Assembly: GCA_020740775.1 (NCBI GenBank)
Contig: JAHEWK010000030.1
Location: 1 to 64,000 of the forward strand
Direction: 5' to 3'
Source: Ilyonectria destructans
Lineage: Eukaryota > Ascomycota > Sordariomycetes > Hypocreales > Nectriaceae
Length of the DNA stretch: 64,000 nucleotides
Shown: piece after piece, positions 37,326 to 48,682 of the stretch
How the letters are laid out: every line of letters starts with the position of its first letter
Numbering within the stretch: position 1 is the first letter of the stretch
Made by a program: the position numbers and the translations under genes
The notes under the pieces: model-generated
The model's database searches: none
What the model saw: only the letters and a program-made list of their open reading frames with translations
What the model was told of the DNA's origin: nothing

Positions 37326-40300
37326 ATGGAATCGTCATTATCTGCTCTACTTGAAAGGTTGCGTGGTCGAACGCCTGGCAGCACAATTAGCAGTCTCGGG
37401 CTGAACACGTACAATGATATCTTTAGTGCGGCAAACTCGAATACAAACGCAACACTAAGAGAATCACATTCTATTGTCCAACCAAGCATATGCGATCGTG
37501 TTCCGGATGTCCAGCCTGTGGGCTTGGCATTAATGAAGTCTCACTCTACTGTCCAACCGAGTACACCTGGTGATATTCCAGAAACCGTACCTATAGACCC
37601 GGCACTAGAGGGATCACAATCAACTGGCCAATCAAGAAAACCAGGCAATCACCAAGAATACCGATCAAGTGTAAATCAAATCGACAATGCCAATGCGCAA
37701 ACACAGGCGGCAGGAAACTGGATGACCCGGCCACCCCCAGGGAGCACGACGCCGACACAAGTGCCTCCAAGAAAAAGAGGCAGGCCGCGAGGTTCTCGTG
37801 CACCAAAGCGGAGAGATGTTCGAGAAGGAAATCGGGTGCGGGAACATCAGCCAAGTGCATACCAAGCCGACACCATCAATACTCAAATACAGGGACCTGA
37901 AAGCTGGATGAGTCGACCGTCGCCAAGGAGTACGACACCAATACAGGCGCCTCCAAGATCAAGAGGCAAACCGCGAACTTCTCGTGCATCAAGACGGAAA
38001 GATGCCCGGGAAAGAAACTGGCGGCAAAGGAGACAAACCCAACAGCAAAGACCACTGGTTGCCGTTGGGACCCCCCCAGCCAGTTCCCAGTTGCCATCTA
38101 ATGCTCCACGACGTCAGAAAAGGAGGTCGCAACAAGCACAGCAAATAAAACCTGTACCAGCGCAACCGCTGATAGCACCAAACCCCACACAGGCTGCAGA
38201 AATAACCGACGCCAGCCAATATCACCCGCACAATGCACTGGGCGTGCAGCAATGTATGAGCATTCCAAGCTTTTCAGATGTGGATCAACATGGCCAACAA
38301 GAACTTGGCGCCAAGCGTAAGGCTGATCAACACGGACAAGAACAAAACAAAAGGCAAAATCGAAGACGGGTTGAGAATAGCAACCTTGAAGAGCAAGCCC
38401 AGGCATTCGAGAGAGCAATTAAGCATCTGGAAGATGAATTTACTGAGAACGAGAGAATATCCTACACAAAGGATTGGCGTAAGCCGGTTCCCCGTGAGAG
38501 GAATATATCCACAGTCATGGACTTTTATCAAGCATTTCACAACATCGACACCCTACCCATACACACATGCATGATATGCTATCAGAAGATCAGCACCACG
38601 GAGATAAAAGAGCTTAGCTGGGAAGAGTGGACAAATAGCGCAGCGATGAATAGCTGCCTCACGTATTCATGTCCAGATTGCTTCCCTGTTGGCAAGGCTA
38701 TACCGAGCTGCGAAAACTGTGCCATGAAGATCCGCGAATGCAATATGGCGCGGGGCGGGAACTTGCATCAAGCACTTGGTTGCGAGCACATGTACCCGGA
38801 TGCTCTCAGAGATTTGACTTTGGTTGAGGAGAAGCTGATTGCACTCAACACCCATTTCGGCTTCGTTGCAAGAATCAAAGTGACAAAAAGCACCAAACAG
38901 AGTACGGCATATGCACGGCATGTAAAGGGTCACATAACTGTGTTTCCAAACAGTGTTCAAGACTTGGTTACCACAGTACTACCACATCCGCTTCTACAAT
39001 CTTTGGAGGATATCCATATATCCTGGCATGGGCCGCAGAGACCAGCCCCCAGCGATCTATCTAAGTTGCTCTCAGTCCGGAGAGGAGCTGTGGAACGGGC
39101 GTTGCTTTGGCTAAAAGAATTTAACCCCCACTATCGGCACATCCAAATCGACAAAGCCGAGTTGGATAGTTGGGGAGAGCCGGCGCATGGGGTTCCGAGC
39201 CAGATCTATGACAGGATAGAGAGAGATGAACCATCGGCATGGGAAGAAACGCGAACAGCGCACATCGTGCCCCCGGCAGAACGTGGAATGGATGACGCTG
39301 GGCCCCAGTCACTCGAACAGATTGTGGACGGGCTGGGCAGAGCGTATGATGAGAATGATGTAAGTTACGACGAGGATCAGCAGCTCTATGACGAGCGCAG
39401 TCGGGAGGAGCTCGAGTATGAGGGCATGGGAAGCTTTCTTGATGAGATCCTTGCATCTGGTATGTTTCCACTGGATACAGCACCGCGAGCAACCGATGCC
39501 GATAAACTGCAATTTGCTATTGATACAATCAGAGGTGGACACACAAATGCGCAAACACAGCCGCCCAACCAGCCGACTGGGAGCGCGCAGGATTCCCACC
39601 TTCAGCCATACATTCACATTTCAAGAGGCAATGAGTTTGCAGATAGCAATGATCTCTGGCATCTTGCAAAAGCATTTCCAACACTATTCCCATTCGGTTT
39701 CGGTGGGCCACGGTGCAAGGAAGAGATGGAATCGGACCTGTGGAAGAACAGTGTCCAGCTCACAGGGCATGTCCGTGATAGAGACAGTATTGGAGAGGGT
39801 GGAGAGGGTGGAGAGGATGCGACTTCGCCAACACGTAATCTCGGACTTCACGCATGGATGAAGAAAGTGCTGCAACGACATGGTGGTCGCTTTGCCAATC
39901 ATCCGGCGTTTTCATTCCTAGTGTTCAACATAGAGGTTCGGTCTAGGAATAGAGGAGTAAGTATGGTGAGCGTGCGACGGAACGATTTTCCTGAGGTTGA
40001 GAGGATCATTCAGTCGTTAACACTAGAGAGACTGGCGGAAGTGCAAAAGGAGTTAGAGGCTGGCGGGAGCACCCGAGATGAAGATATCAAAAAGCTCCTG
40101 CGATACATCTCATACTTTGGCCACAAACAGGCCATGTCGCAGGAGTCGCGGCTAGCCATGCGCAGAAAGATTAAAGCGCTCATCATCAGATACGGTCTAC
40201 CGGCGATTTGGTTTACGCTGAACCCTAATGACATTACGAACCCGGTAAAGCTACGTCTGGCGGCATATCGAAAGGAGGACAAGGCTGCCGCGGAAGCAAC

Positions 40301-43300
40301 CCTGCTTCGGGCCCTTCAGGATAGGTATGAGAGAGTGAAGCTGGCGATAACTGACCCCATAAGCTCTGCCATCTTCTTCCACCGCGAAGTAGAGATGTTC
40401 TTTGAGCATTACGTCAAGGTTGGGGAGGAATCTGTGTTTGGTCAGATTGGACAGTATTTTGGCGCTGTCGAGACCAACGAACGCGGTGCTCTTCATGTCC
40501 ATGGTTTGCTATGGCTTGAAGGGAACTTGGAGCTCGGACACTTTGTCGGTGCTCATGGAAACGGGGAGGATGATGAGAGTGCGGCGATGGAAAGGGAAGG
40601 AATCCTGAAATATGTCGATTCTGTCTTCACTGAGGTACGTACATTCATATACTGATATGACCGAAAGCCAATGTGGGGTCGGAAGCTGAACTATTATCCA
40701 GGACCTGGATGAATCTGCTGCCTTTAGCGAGGAGAGCGAGACTAGGCTGGTTTACGACAACATATCCTACCTGATGACCGATGCAGGGCGCTTCTCTGAA
40801 CAGTTTGACGATGAAGCCCACTTTTGCGCGGGCAGGGTCCAGATGCACGTCCATACCGCAACTTGTGTCAAATACTCTCATAACAAGGAGGGGGACAAAA
40901 AGCCCACATGTCGGTTCCATGCGCCTTGGAAGCTCTTTACAAAAAGCGAATTCGGCGCGGATGGTATACTTCGGCTCCAACGCTCACATCCCATGATCAA
41001 CCGATGGAACAAGCCAATGGCGGTCGGGCTGCGGCACAATCACGACATCTCCTTCATCGGGACCCAAAGCAAGACAATGGCGCTGATATACTACTTGACA
41101 AACTACGCCACAAAGATCCAAGATCCGATCTGGAAGAGAGTGGCCATAGCAGCAGAGCTCTTTCCGAGTATCAGCACAACCAGCGCCGTCGGGCTAGGTG
41201 CAACAACTGCAAACTACGAAGCCAAGGCAAATCTAAATCGCCAGTATTTGATGAGAATCGCAAACAGAATATTCACCGAGAGGCCATTATCGCAGGTGGA
41301 GGTGATTGCGCACTTCTTGGATTACCCAAGTGAGTTCTCGAGTACCAAACAATGGTCATATGTGAATATGACAATGATATACTGGGCAATACTCCGACGC
41401 TGGCAGTATCTCCAGCGATGCAGTAGCACTTTAGGCGATGACGATGATCGACCTATCGAGAACATAGGTGGCAACGGCAACGGCAACGACGCGGAAGCCA
41501 GCGCGGAGAGGGTCTTGGTGGGAAGCGATGGCAAGAAGCTACCATACATTGAAGCCTACCACCACCGTGGAGAGGTGCTGCAGACATTATGCTTCTATGA
41601 CTACGTGTCGCTTGTTACATTACAAAAGAGGATAGATTCATCTTCCAAGGAGTTGGTGAAGATAGAATTTGAAAGGAACTGGAAGCCGGGAAGGGACTGG
41701 GTGCAGGTTCTAAGACCCCCGGGGAAGTATGCAGTGCCATGCATCAACGGCTTTCTCGATATGGACTTTGATATTGACACAAACGCAGACAGATACCGCA
41801 GGTAAGCACAAGCCATGCAACAGTACAGATAAACAAAGAGCATGTACTGATATGAGTACCAGAGCTGCAGTACAGCACCTTGCACTCTTCGTACCATGGG
41901 AGAAATTTATTACAGCAGCGTCTGGTGACATCAACGAAATCTGGGAGTACTGGAGACAGCGACTGCCCAAAAGACTCCAGACTATCGCAGGCAACATCCA
42001 GCTCTTGAAGCGATCAGCGGAAGATGCGCGGCGAGACGCAAAGCAGTGGGCGGCTGCGGGGGACGACGCCATTTTGGATGATATCGACGCTATGGGGTAT
42101 GATCTCCAAGATCCTACAGGCCCAGTAAAAGCATATCGCCCAGACCAGCTTGGCCAGCTTGGCCGATTGATTGAGACAGTACGAGGTGCTACAGCCCCCA
42201 ACCAGGCGACCGCTGGTTCGGAGCATCTTTTGCAGATGCTAGATCAGCTCCGCGAAGCCCAAGCAGATATCCCCGACTTTGCGGATGATGTCGAGACTGT
42301 CGCTTCCGCAGAGAACCCAGCGCAGTACCAGCCAACTATGGTAACCAAGAGCGAGCTCCCAACGCAACGTCAGCTTAGAGGAATTAAGAGCAAGCAGGAT
42401 CAAGCTGACAAGGAAATTGTGAAAAGAATCCAAGGCTCTGATGGAGTTCAGATTACGCAGAACACAGCTGCCGGCGCAGAAGCATCACTGAACCATACCT
42501 TCGCGGGCGCGGGAGAAGATATTACAGAAATGTCAGAACCAGACACCCGGAACACTCAGAGACCCAGTGCCAGGGTCGCCTTTGGACCGTCGACAACATT
42601 CCTCCAAGCCGGTCGGGAGATTGCAAAGAGGTTCACCTTGAACGAGCGGCAGGAAATCGCCTTCCTTTTAGTGTGTCGCCATCTTGATACCATCCCGGAC
42701 GAAGATAACAGCGATAATTTTGAGAGCAGTAATGTCGAGAACAATGATAACGCACAACTATGCGTGTTCCTGGGTGGGGAGGGCGGCACCGGGAAGTCCA
42801 GGGTCATCGAGGCGTTGGCGGAATTGTTCGCTAGCAAAGACATATCGCACAGGCTGCTTATGACGGCGACATCGGGGGCCGCAGCAGCGCGGATCAACGG
42901 CGTGACTATTCACTCCGCCTGTGGGATGCAACCCAACGCATCCGGCAGCAATGCCGACGATGGCAGCACGGTAACCTACGTGGACGGTGATGCTCGAAGA
43001 AGATGGAGAGAAAAGTGGCTGCTCATCATTGACGAGGTGAGCATGCTGGGCCTCCAGACGCTCTCCGACATCAACAAGCGACTTTGCGCCTCCCGGGGAT
43101 CGAATCAAGATTTTGGCGGCATCCCAGTGGTGCTACTATCAGGAGATTTCCACCAGTTCCGCCCGGTGCAAAACAAGTCGCTGTTGACGCCATGGTCCGC
43201 CCTCAGGATTGCGGACGAAATGAGGGCGCACGCACTCTGGGCTCGATTTACCACCGTCGTTATGCTCACCGAACAGGTGCGCGCAGCGGGGGACCCGGAG

Positions 43301-44287
43301 CTGCAGCGGCTGCTGACTCGGATCCGGCAGGGGCAGCAAGACGAGTCCGACATGGAGCTTCTTAATAGCCGGTGCTTTCAGGAAGTCCGAGCCATACCAT
43401 GGGGCAAGGGCATCACAGTAGTTACACCCCTCAACAGCACTAGATGGAGCCTGAACATGGATGCGGTCTTGGCCTTCCAGAGGCACCACCAGAAGCCAGT
43501 CCGGATATTTCTACCCCAGCACCGTTGGGGCAAACCCAGTACATTACCGGTAACGGAGGAAGAAGCTACGCTCATGGCCAGCGTCGGAGATGACAGCAAG
43601 ATCTGTGTGCCGGCCACGTTCATGTTCGTGCCTGGCATGCCGGTGGTGGTGACCAAGAATATGAACCCAGGCCTCAAGCTCGTAAACGGGGCCAAGTACA
43701 AAGCACTGGAAGTTATACCAGACGCCAAGAGATTCCCAGGGTATCAACTCGCCCCGAACATTATCCTCCACTTTAGACCACCTGCCGGCATCATCCTGTC
43801 GTCCGAGTCAACCAAGAAGTTCAAGTTTGATGACATGCCACCCGGCACGATCCTGCTTACTCCAACAAGTGCCCAAATACCCATTGAGAAGAAGAAGAGG
43901 GCCAAGAGGAGGCCCTGGCAGAGGCACGAAGTGAGCCGCCGAGGACTTCCCTGCACTGCAGCGTTCGCATGCACCGATTACAAAATCCAAGGCGAAACCC
44001 TCCTCGAGGTTGCGCTGGAGCTGCGAGGAACCGGAACAAAGCTGAATACCACAACTGGACAACTCGAGGCAGGAAAGTGCGATCCGTACAGCCTGTATGT
44101 GCAGCTATCGCGGTGCACATCGCTTGATGGTATTATGTTGCTGTCAAAGGCACGGGTGCAGGACATAGTCGGGAATAAAATACCACAGGAAATGTTTGAT
44201 GGCGAGGCTAGGCTGGAACAGTTGTGCGAGAGGACAGTAAATGAGGCACGATTATCATTGTTGTCATATCCATCTGCACAATACTAG
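37326..44287 (+). CDS. Helitron Rep-helicase (RepHel), three exons, 2277 aa
   Basis: Exons 37326-40634, 40702-41801, 41863-44287 joined by GT..AG introns of 67 and 61 bp, all in frame. N-terminus low complexity with a ~60-aa tandem duplication, each copy holding an AT-hook-like block (PRKRGRPRGSRAPKRRD ~149; PRSRGKPRTSRASRRKD ~211). Then a Cys-rich Helitron N-terminal domain (CMICYQK..CPDCFP..CENCAMKI, ~418-470). HUH endonuclease: LHVHGLLWL (~1056) and paired tyrosines YYLTNYATK (~1229). C-terminal Pif1-type helicase: GGEGGTGKSRVIEA (~1774), LLIIDEVSMLG, and a late QGETLLEVAL-type motif. No stop or frameshift, so likely an autonomous element. Reaction: nicks and unwinds DNA for rolling-circle transposition. 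Confidence 0.93.
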
Positions 44288-44570
44288 CAGTAGCGTAATT
44301 TAGATAATAGGTTTCTTACATATAAATAGAAGTAGAAGGATAGAAAACAAATATATATAATCAGATAACTTACATATTAAAATTTATAGATCCAAATCAA
44401 CTTAACTTAATACATTAGGTTACACCTAACTCAAGCAGAAGAGAAAACCTCATAAAATATAACGACAAGAGCAATAATGCTATCACAAACCGAGTTCCCA
44501 CGTGCATTTCACGTGTCTCTTAACAAGAAACCCTCAAAAGGAGACTCCTTTACACTTAATCTCAGAGATC
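44288..44570. other. AT-rich 3' UTR/spacer of the Helitron
   Basis: AT-rich stretch after the RepHel stop with several polyadenylation-like aataaa/ataaat words. No coding content. Confidence 0.5.
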
Positions 44571-44876
44571 GAATGAGAATTCACATGCGCGCATTGCCAA
44601 ATGAGGAAGAGAAGATTGGCACCTCTGGGGGGCATTCGGATGGGGTTAATCCGGACCAACAGGAGATGCAGTTGCGCTTACTCTCGGAGAGCGAATGAGA
44701 ATTCACATGTGCGCATTGCCAAATGAGGAAGAGAAGATTGGCACCTCTTGGGGGCATTCGGATGGGGTTAATCCGGACCAACAGGAGATGCAGTTGCGTT
44801 TACTCTCGGAGAGCGAATGAGAATTCACATGTGCGCATTGCCAAATGAGGAAGAGAAGATTGGACCAACAGGAGGT
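44571..44876. repeat. 122-bp tandem repeat near Helitron 3' end, about 2.5 copies
   Basis: gaatgagaattcacatg recurs at 44571, 44693 and 44815 with exact 122-bp spacing; units are nearly identical. A single-unit version of the same sequence forms the isolated terminus at 56260. Confidence 0.92.
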
Positions 44877-44958
44877 GCAGTTGCGCTTCCGAATCGGGTA
44901 ATTTTGCCAGGGGGGGGGGCCAAATTTCGGGGGTGAAAAATCCGAGAGCTTAAGAAGA

Positions 44959-44976
44959 CCTTTCGTACCGAAAGGC
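44959..44976 (+). promoter_or_regulatory. Helitron 3' terminal hairpin
   Basis: 7-bp stem CCTTTCG/CGAAAGG with loop TAC, ending the element. Rolling-circle elements use a 3' hairpin as replication stop signal; the same hairpin closes the copy at 56415-56431. Confidence 0.8.
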
Positions 44977-45419
44977 ACTTGGTTGTTACGTAATCAACCA
45001 ATCCCAACCAACCTTACCTTACCTTACCTTGGTTCTTTTTGACAGACCGGGCTTCAGCTGCTGAGGATAGGATGCTGAACACTTGGGGAAATTGGCCTTC
45101 AAGCAGGCCTGTCACGGCATATACACCAGATTGGACCAGTTAGTAAAAGTGAAATTTTGGGGCTTCGGGTGATTATGGAAGAACTGTACGAAACGAAAAT
45201 AGCTTAGCGCAAAGGCCCTCTGGGGTGTGTCCCCCCGGGCGAAATAAAATCCTTACCTTACCTTGGTTGTTGGACACACTGGGTTCCACAAGTCTTGCAA
45301 CAGGCGATCTTGCACCACCACCCTGACCGGAACACACGTAAAAAAGATACTAATTCCATAGGCTACAGACTAGCTATGATAAAAGTAACTGCATTTTTAG
45401 ATTCCTCAGAGGCGTGGCC
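44977..45419. other. Flank right of the Helitron, no gene
   Basis: Contains (acctt)n microsatellites at 45011-45030 and near 45252. No family recognised except possible 3' flank of the Tc1/mariner remnant. Confidence 0.45.
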
Positions 45420-45887
45420 TTAATATTTTGTATACCAACCCCTAGCCTTGCGGCAGGCTTCGACCCTCCGCGGCATTAACTCCATTAGGCCCCGAATAAA
45501 GTCCTGTGGGATAGCATCCCACGTTTCTTCTAAGCATGCTTTAAATTTCGCGATATCGGCTGCGTTTTTCTTCAATTTCGCGACTCAAGGGAACTTCTTA
45601 TAGAGGTCTCTCTTTAGTCTGGCCCAGATGTGCTTAATGGGGTTCAAATCAGGGCTGTAGGGGGGCCAGTCAATAAGAGAGATTCTGTGCTCCAGAAGAA
45701 ATGCCGACGCCTTTAATATATAAATTCTAGTATTATCCTGCTGGAAATGCTGAACTCCTATATAATCAGGAAGAAGCCCAGAAGTCAGAGCTTCAATATA
45801 GCTATTTGATGTATAGCTACCGCACTTGGAGGCTGAATCCCGAGTTATAATAACCAGCCTGCTCCAGCCCTCCTTGTAAATCGCACC
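45420..45887 (-). pseudogene. Tc1/mariner transposase remnant
   Basis: C-terminal half only. Seen: FQQDNTRIYILK (second catalytic Asp region) and WPPYSPDLNPIKHIW, where the catalytic Glu of the DD34E triad (NPIE) is Lys. An in-frame TGA (45585-45587) follows KKFP, after which the frame continues to a natural-looking end RGWYTKY at 45420. Both changes are transitions consistent with RIP-like or ordinary decay. The N-terminal half is absent because an LTR-like sequence begins at 45888. Confidence 0.88.
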
Positions 45888-45911
45888 TGTCACGGTACCA
45901 GCCCCAGTCCT
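45888..45911. repeat. LTR-like sequence, left piece (split by the DUF6589-RecQ element)
   Basis: TGTCACGGTACCAGCC.. begins abruptly inside the Tc1 remnant and continues at 51117 after the 5.2-kb element (joined reading ..cagtcct then aggaactggg). A TG start fits an LTR. Its end is unclear and no target duplication was found. Confidence 0.45.
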
Positions 45912-46056
45912 TTACCTCAGTTCCTCAGGCCCTCTGTACCGGTGGCGGCTATGCGCGCTTACCAAAGCGCGCTAACCCGAACGGGTAACACCTACACAGA
46001 GGGCCTGAGCCCAATTTCCACATTTTTGGTGGCGTTGTCGTTCGCGGCTTTGTAAT
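45912..46056 (+). repeat. Left TIR of DUF6589-RecQ element, with internal hairpins
   Basis: 145 bp. Holds a 14-bp perfect stem ctcaggccctctgt (45924-45937) / acagagggcctgag (45996-46009) enclosing gcgcgctt-acca-aagcgcgc (8-bp stem) and acccg-aa-cgggt (5-bp stem): a branched cruciform. The DUF6589 gene starts 97 bp further in. Confidence 0.95.
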
Positions 46057-46152
46057 CATGCCATTCGTTCTTGCTCAACAGAAAATTTGCATGCGTTTGC
46101 AGTCAATTGTCAATTTGCGCCACCATTAATACATCTACATACCACTCTGGAT

Positions 46153-48661
46153 ATGACATCCGAAGCTTCGTCCACTACGGCCACACCTGAAGGCAGCACG
46201 TCTGGCTCTTCGCTGCTGCCACCCGTCAACAACAACCGCAGACGATCACCCCGCTCAGATGCTGAGAAGCTCGATATTGTATGCAATTTTATGCGAAACG
46301 AGCTCCGTTGGGGTGTTGCCGACCTTGTCACGGCATTAGCTTCCTCTGAAGGTTCTAATAATACTCGTCGAAAGGCTGCATTCGTAGCAGCGGCCTACAA
46401 GGACTCTGAGGTCCTGAGGTCCTACTTTCGCGATGCGGATCAACTGTGGGGTGACGGCAGGCAGTCTATCATCGAGACATTGGATCTGGGCGACAATGAG
46501 CTACGGAGAGAGGTGGAAAAACTAGGAACTATAGCACCATTTAACAAGTTCGATCCAACTTCCAAGAATGGAGACTTCGACGCGCTCGACATGGACCAAA
46601 CCCTAAATACGATACACAATGAGGCACCTCTGTTACTACAGCTTATCAGAGGCATCATGGCTCCTGAATCCCGGCGGAAGTATCAGCGCCAAAAAGAACC
46701 AGCTGCTCGAATTGTCGCCATCATATCAATCCTCTGCTTCTCGCAGCGCCAAAACACCTGTACCGGCTTTCAGACGACCCTAGGCCTCTACCTCCATTCT
46801 CAAGGTGTGAAGCGCCAACAGCTGGAGCTCCTTGGTCAACTCGGACTTGTCGTCAGTTACAACACCGTCATCCGAGCCATCAAAGAACAATCAACTCGGG
46901 CTGCGGCACGAGTAGAAAGAATGGGGCAGAGTGACGAGTCCGTGACGTCGTACGATAATTTCGAGGTAATGGAAGGCGTCAAGGAGCAGCGGGTTGATCA
47001 TCAAGGTACCTTCCATTCGGTGACGACGGGCCAGGTCATTCAAGGCATTGAAATACCGTCTGGTGGACTGCGACAAGATATGCTTGATTCTCGGGCGGAA
47101 ATATGCGCCAGTGACGTCTTCCTGGCCCCCGGGAATCGGGATGACGATATTAATCGTCAGGTATGTATTGATCCTTCATGCCCATGGCTTGGTGTTGAAC
47201 CGTCTTCAGTAGATATCACGATACTTTTCCTACGAAGCTATCAACACGATCTTCTCGAACGCCATCCCGGACGCTGCAAGGAAGCAACGTCCAGCAATGC
47301 CCGTTGTCGATGTTCTCGAACCTGTCAAGACTGTCCATTGCTCCCTTGGTCCTATTCCTCATGACGAGAGCAGTAATGCTGGTAATATCCTGATTCTTGA
47401 GAATATCTTTCAACATCAATATCACCTACCCGATTCCGCCTTTGAGCAGCGTTTATTCCTCATCTACGGTGACCAGAAGACCACGCAGCGGATTCGTTCG
47501 ATTAAGCAACGCAGGGAAGAAGCTCAGCGGCCTTGCGACAGGCTACAATGGGCGCTACCAGTACCGGCGCTCTTCCACCTCCGTATGAACTACCTCTACA
47601 TGATATCCAGACTCCACTTTGGCGGTCCTGGCAGCGATCAATCCACGTTATATGACGCCATGAACTTCTGGACAAGGAAAAGGATCAGCAAATCCAGCGC
47701 TGATTTCTACGCCCTAGAGCAGCTGATCATCCATAGCTTCCAGGCTAGAGTGTGCGCTTTGCTCTGGAATATGCTTGCTCAGTCTGGGCAGGGGATAGGC
47801 CTCGAGTTCGAAGACATCGCTCGAATGCTGGCTATTCACGATGCTGGAACCTTCTCACAACTCTTGGATAGGATCGTCGATTCTTACGGCAAATATGCCC
47901 GCTCGACTGATGACGAGGAGCTTCGGAACCACATTCTGTTCTTGCAGCACACTCAGACCTACCTGCTCCTGAAGTACTCAATCAAGCATGCGGATCTCGG
48001 CCTCTTGCGCCGAGCCATTGACCGCTGCTGCGTGTATTTCCATGGCTCAGGGCAATCGAGATATGCGTTTGAGATGCTGTACCTTCAGCGTCTCACGTCA
48101 ACGCGTGCTGCCACCCCGGAATTACAACGCGCGATACTTGCAAACGGACTTGTAAATCGTCAGGGCAAGGCGGATAGCTGGTATGAGACAGACAGGCTCG
48201 TGAAATTCCACAATGGCACTCTCAGGAAGCTACTCAACGCCAAACGTGGATCTTCTCTTACGCTGGATTATCTCTTCGAGCACTGTGCTCTAAATACCGA
48301 CTTCTTTGCCACTCTTGCCAAGCAGACAGAATCCTTTTACGGCATTCATCGGAGTAGCAAACATCCAGAGAAATCAGCGGAACGTGATATTAGGGTGATG
48401 GCTCAACGCTTATCGCACAGCAGGTCAATCGCTCTGCACAGTGGACGGACGGTTAAGCATAAAGCTACCGATGTGTTGGCAGCAGGGGCAATGTGCATTG
48501 CCGGCAAAGCGATAGCCAAGTTCAACAGAATGGCATGCAGCGTCGACTATGATTACTTGGAAGGAGATGAAGATGAACTAGACGATGGACAGGAAGACGA
48601 AGATGAAATCGACGAGGAACTTGGCCATTTTTTTGCAGTTGATCATGCCGACGAGGAGTAG
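46153..48661 (+). CDS. DUF6589-like protein, putative transposase (818 aa, two exons)
   Basis: Exon 1 46153-47160, intron 47161-47212 (GTATGT..TTCAGTAG), exon 2 47213-48661. Start is the first ATG in frame, MTSEASSTTA. The centre matches my memory of DUF6589: SYDNFEVMEGVKEQRVDHQG with HSVTTGQVIQG (~265-295), and LIYGDQKTTQRIRSIKQRR..WALPVPALFHLRMNYLY (~417-460). The Asp in YDNFE and in YGDQ resemble the first two acidic residues of an RNase-H-fold nuclease. Acidic C-terminus (DEDELDDGQEDEDE, ~780-800). Lies between long TIRs, tail to tail with a helicase, so a transposase role is inferred. No stop or frameshift seen. Confidence 0.8.
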
Positions 48662-48682
48662 AAGGGACTGATGTCTCCTGAT

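Larger units (their letters stand above)
34504..44976 (+). mobile_element. Helitron (rolling-circle transposon), 3' end defined, 5' end approximate
   Basis: Carries a Rep-helicase gene (37326-44287) and ends at a hairpin CCTTTCG-TAC-CGAAAGG (44959-44975). The same terminal ~115 bp recur at 56.26-56.43 kb and the two copies diverge right after ..AAAGGCA, fixing the 3' end at 44976-44977. Tandem repeats lie at both sides. The left limit given assumes that the minus-strand gene at 34504-36015 belongs to the element; that is inference. The end is not the CTRR typical of plant Helitrons, closer to the Helitron2/Helentron type. Confidence 0.75.

Noticed and set aside
44581..45007. Series of minus-strand frames at the Helitron 3' end
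   Set aside because: They are the 122-bp tandem repeat read in frame several times, not a gene.
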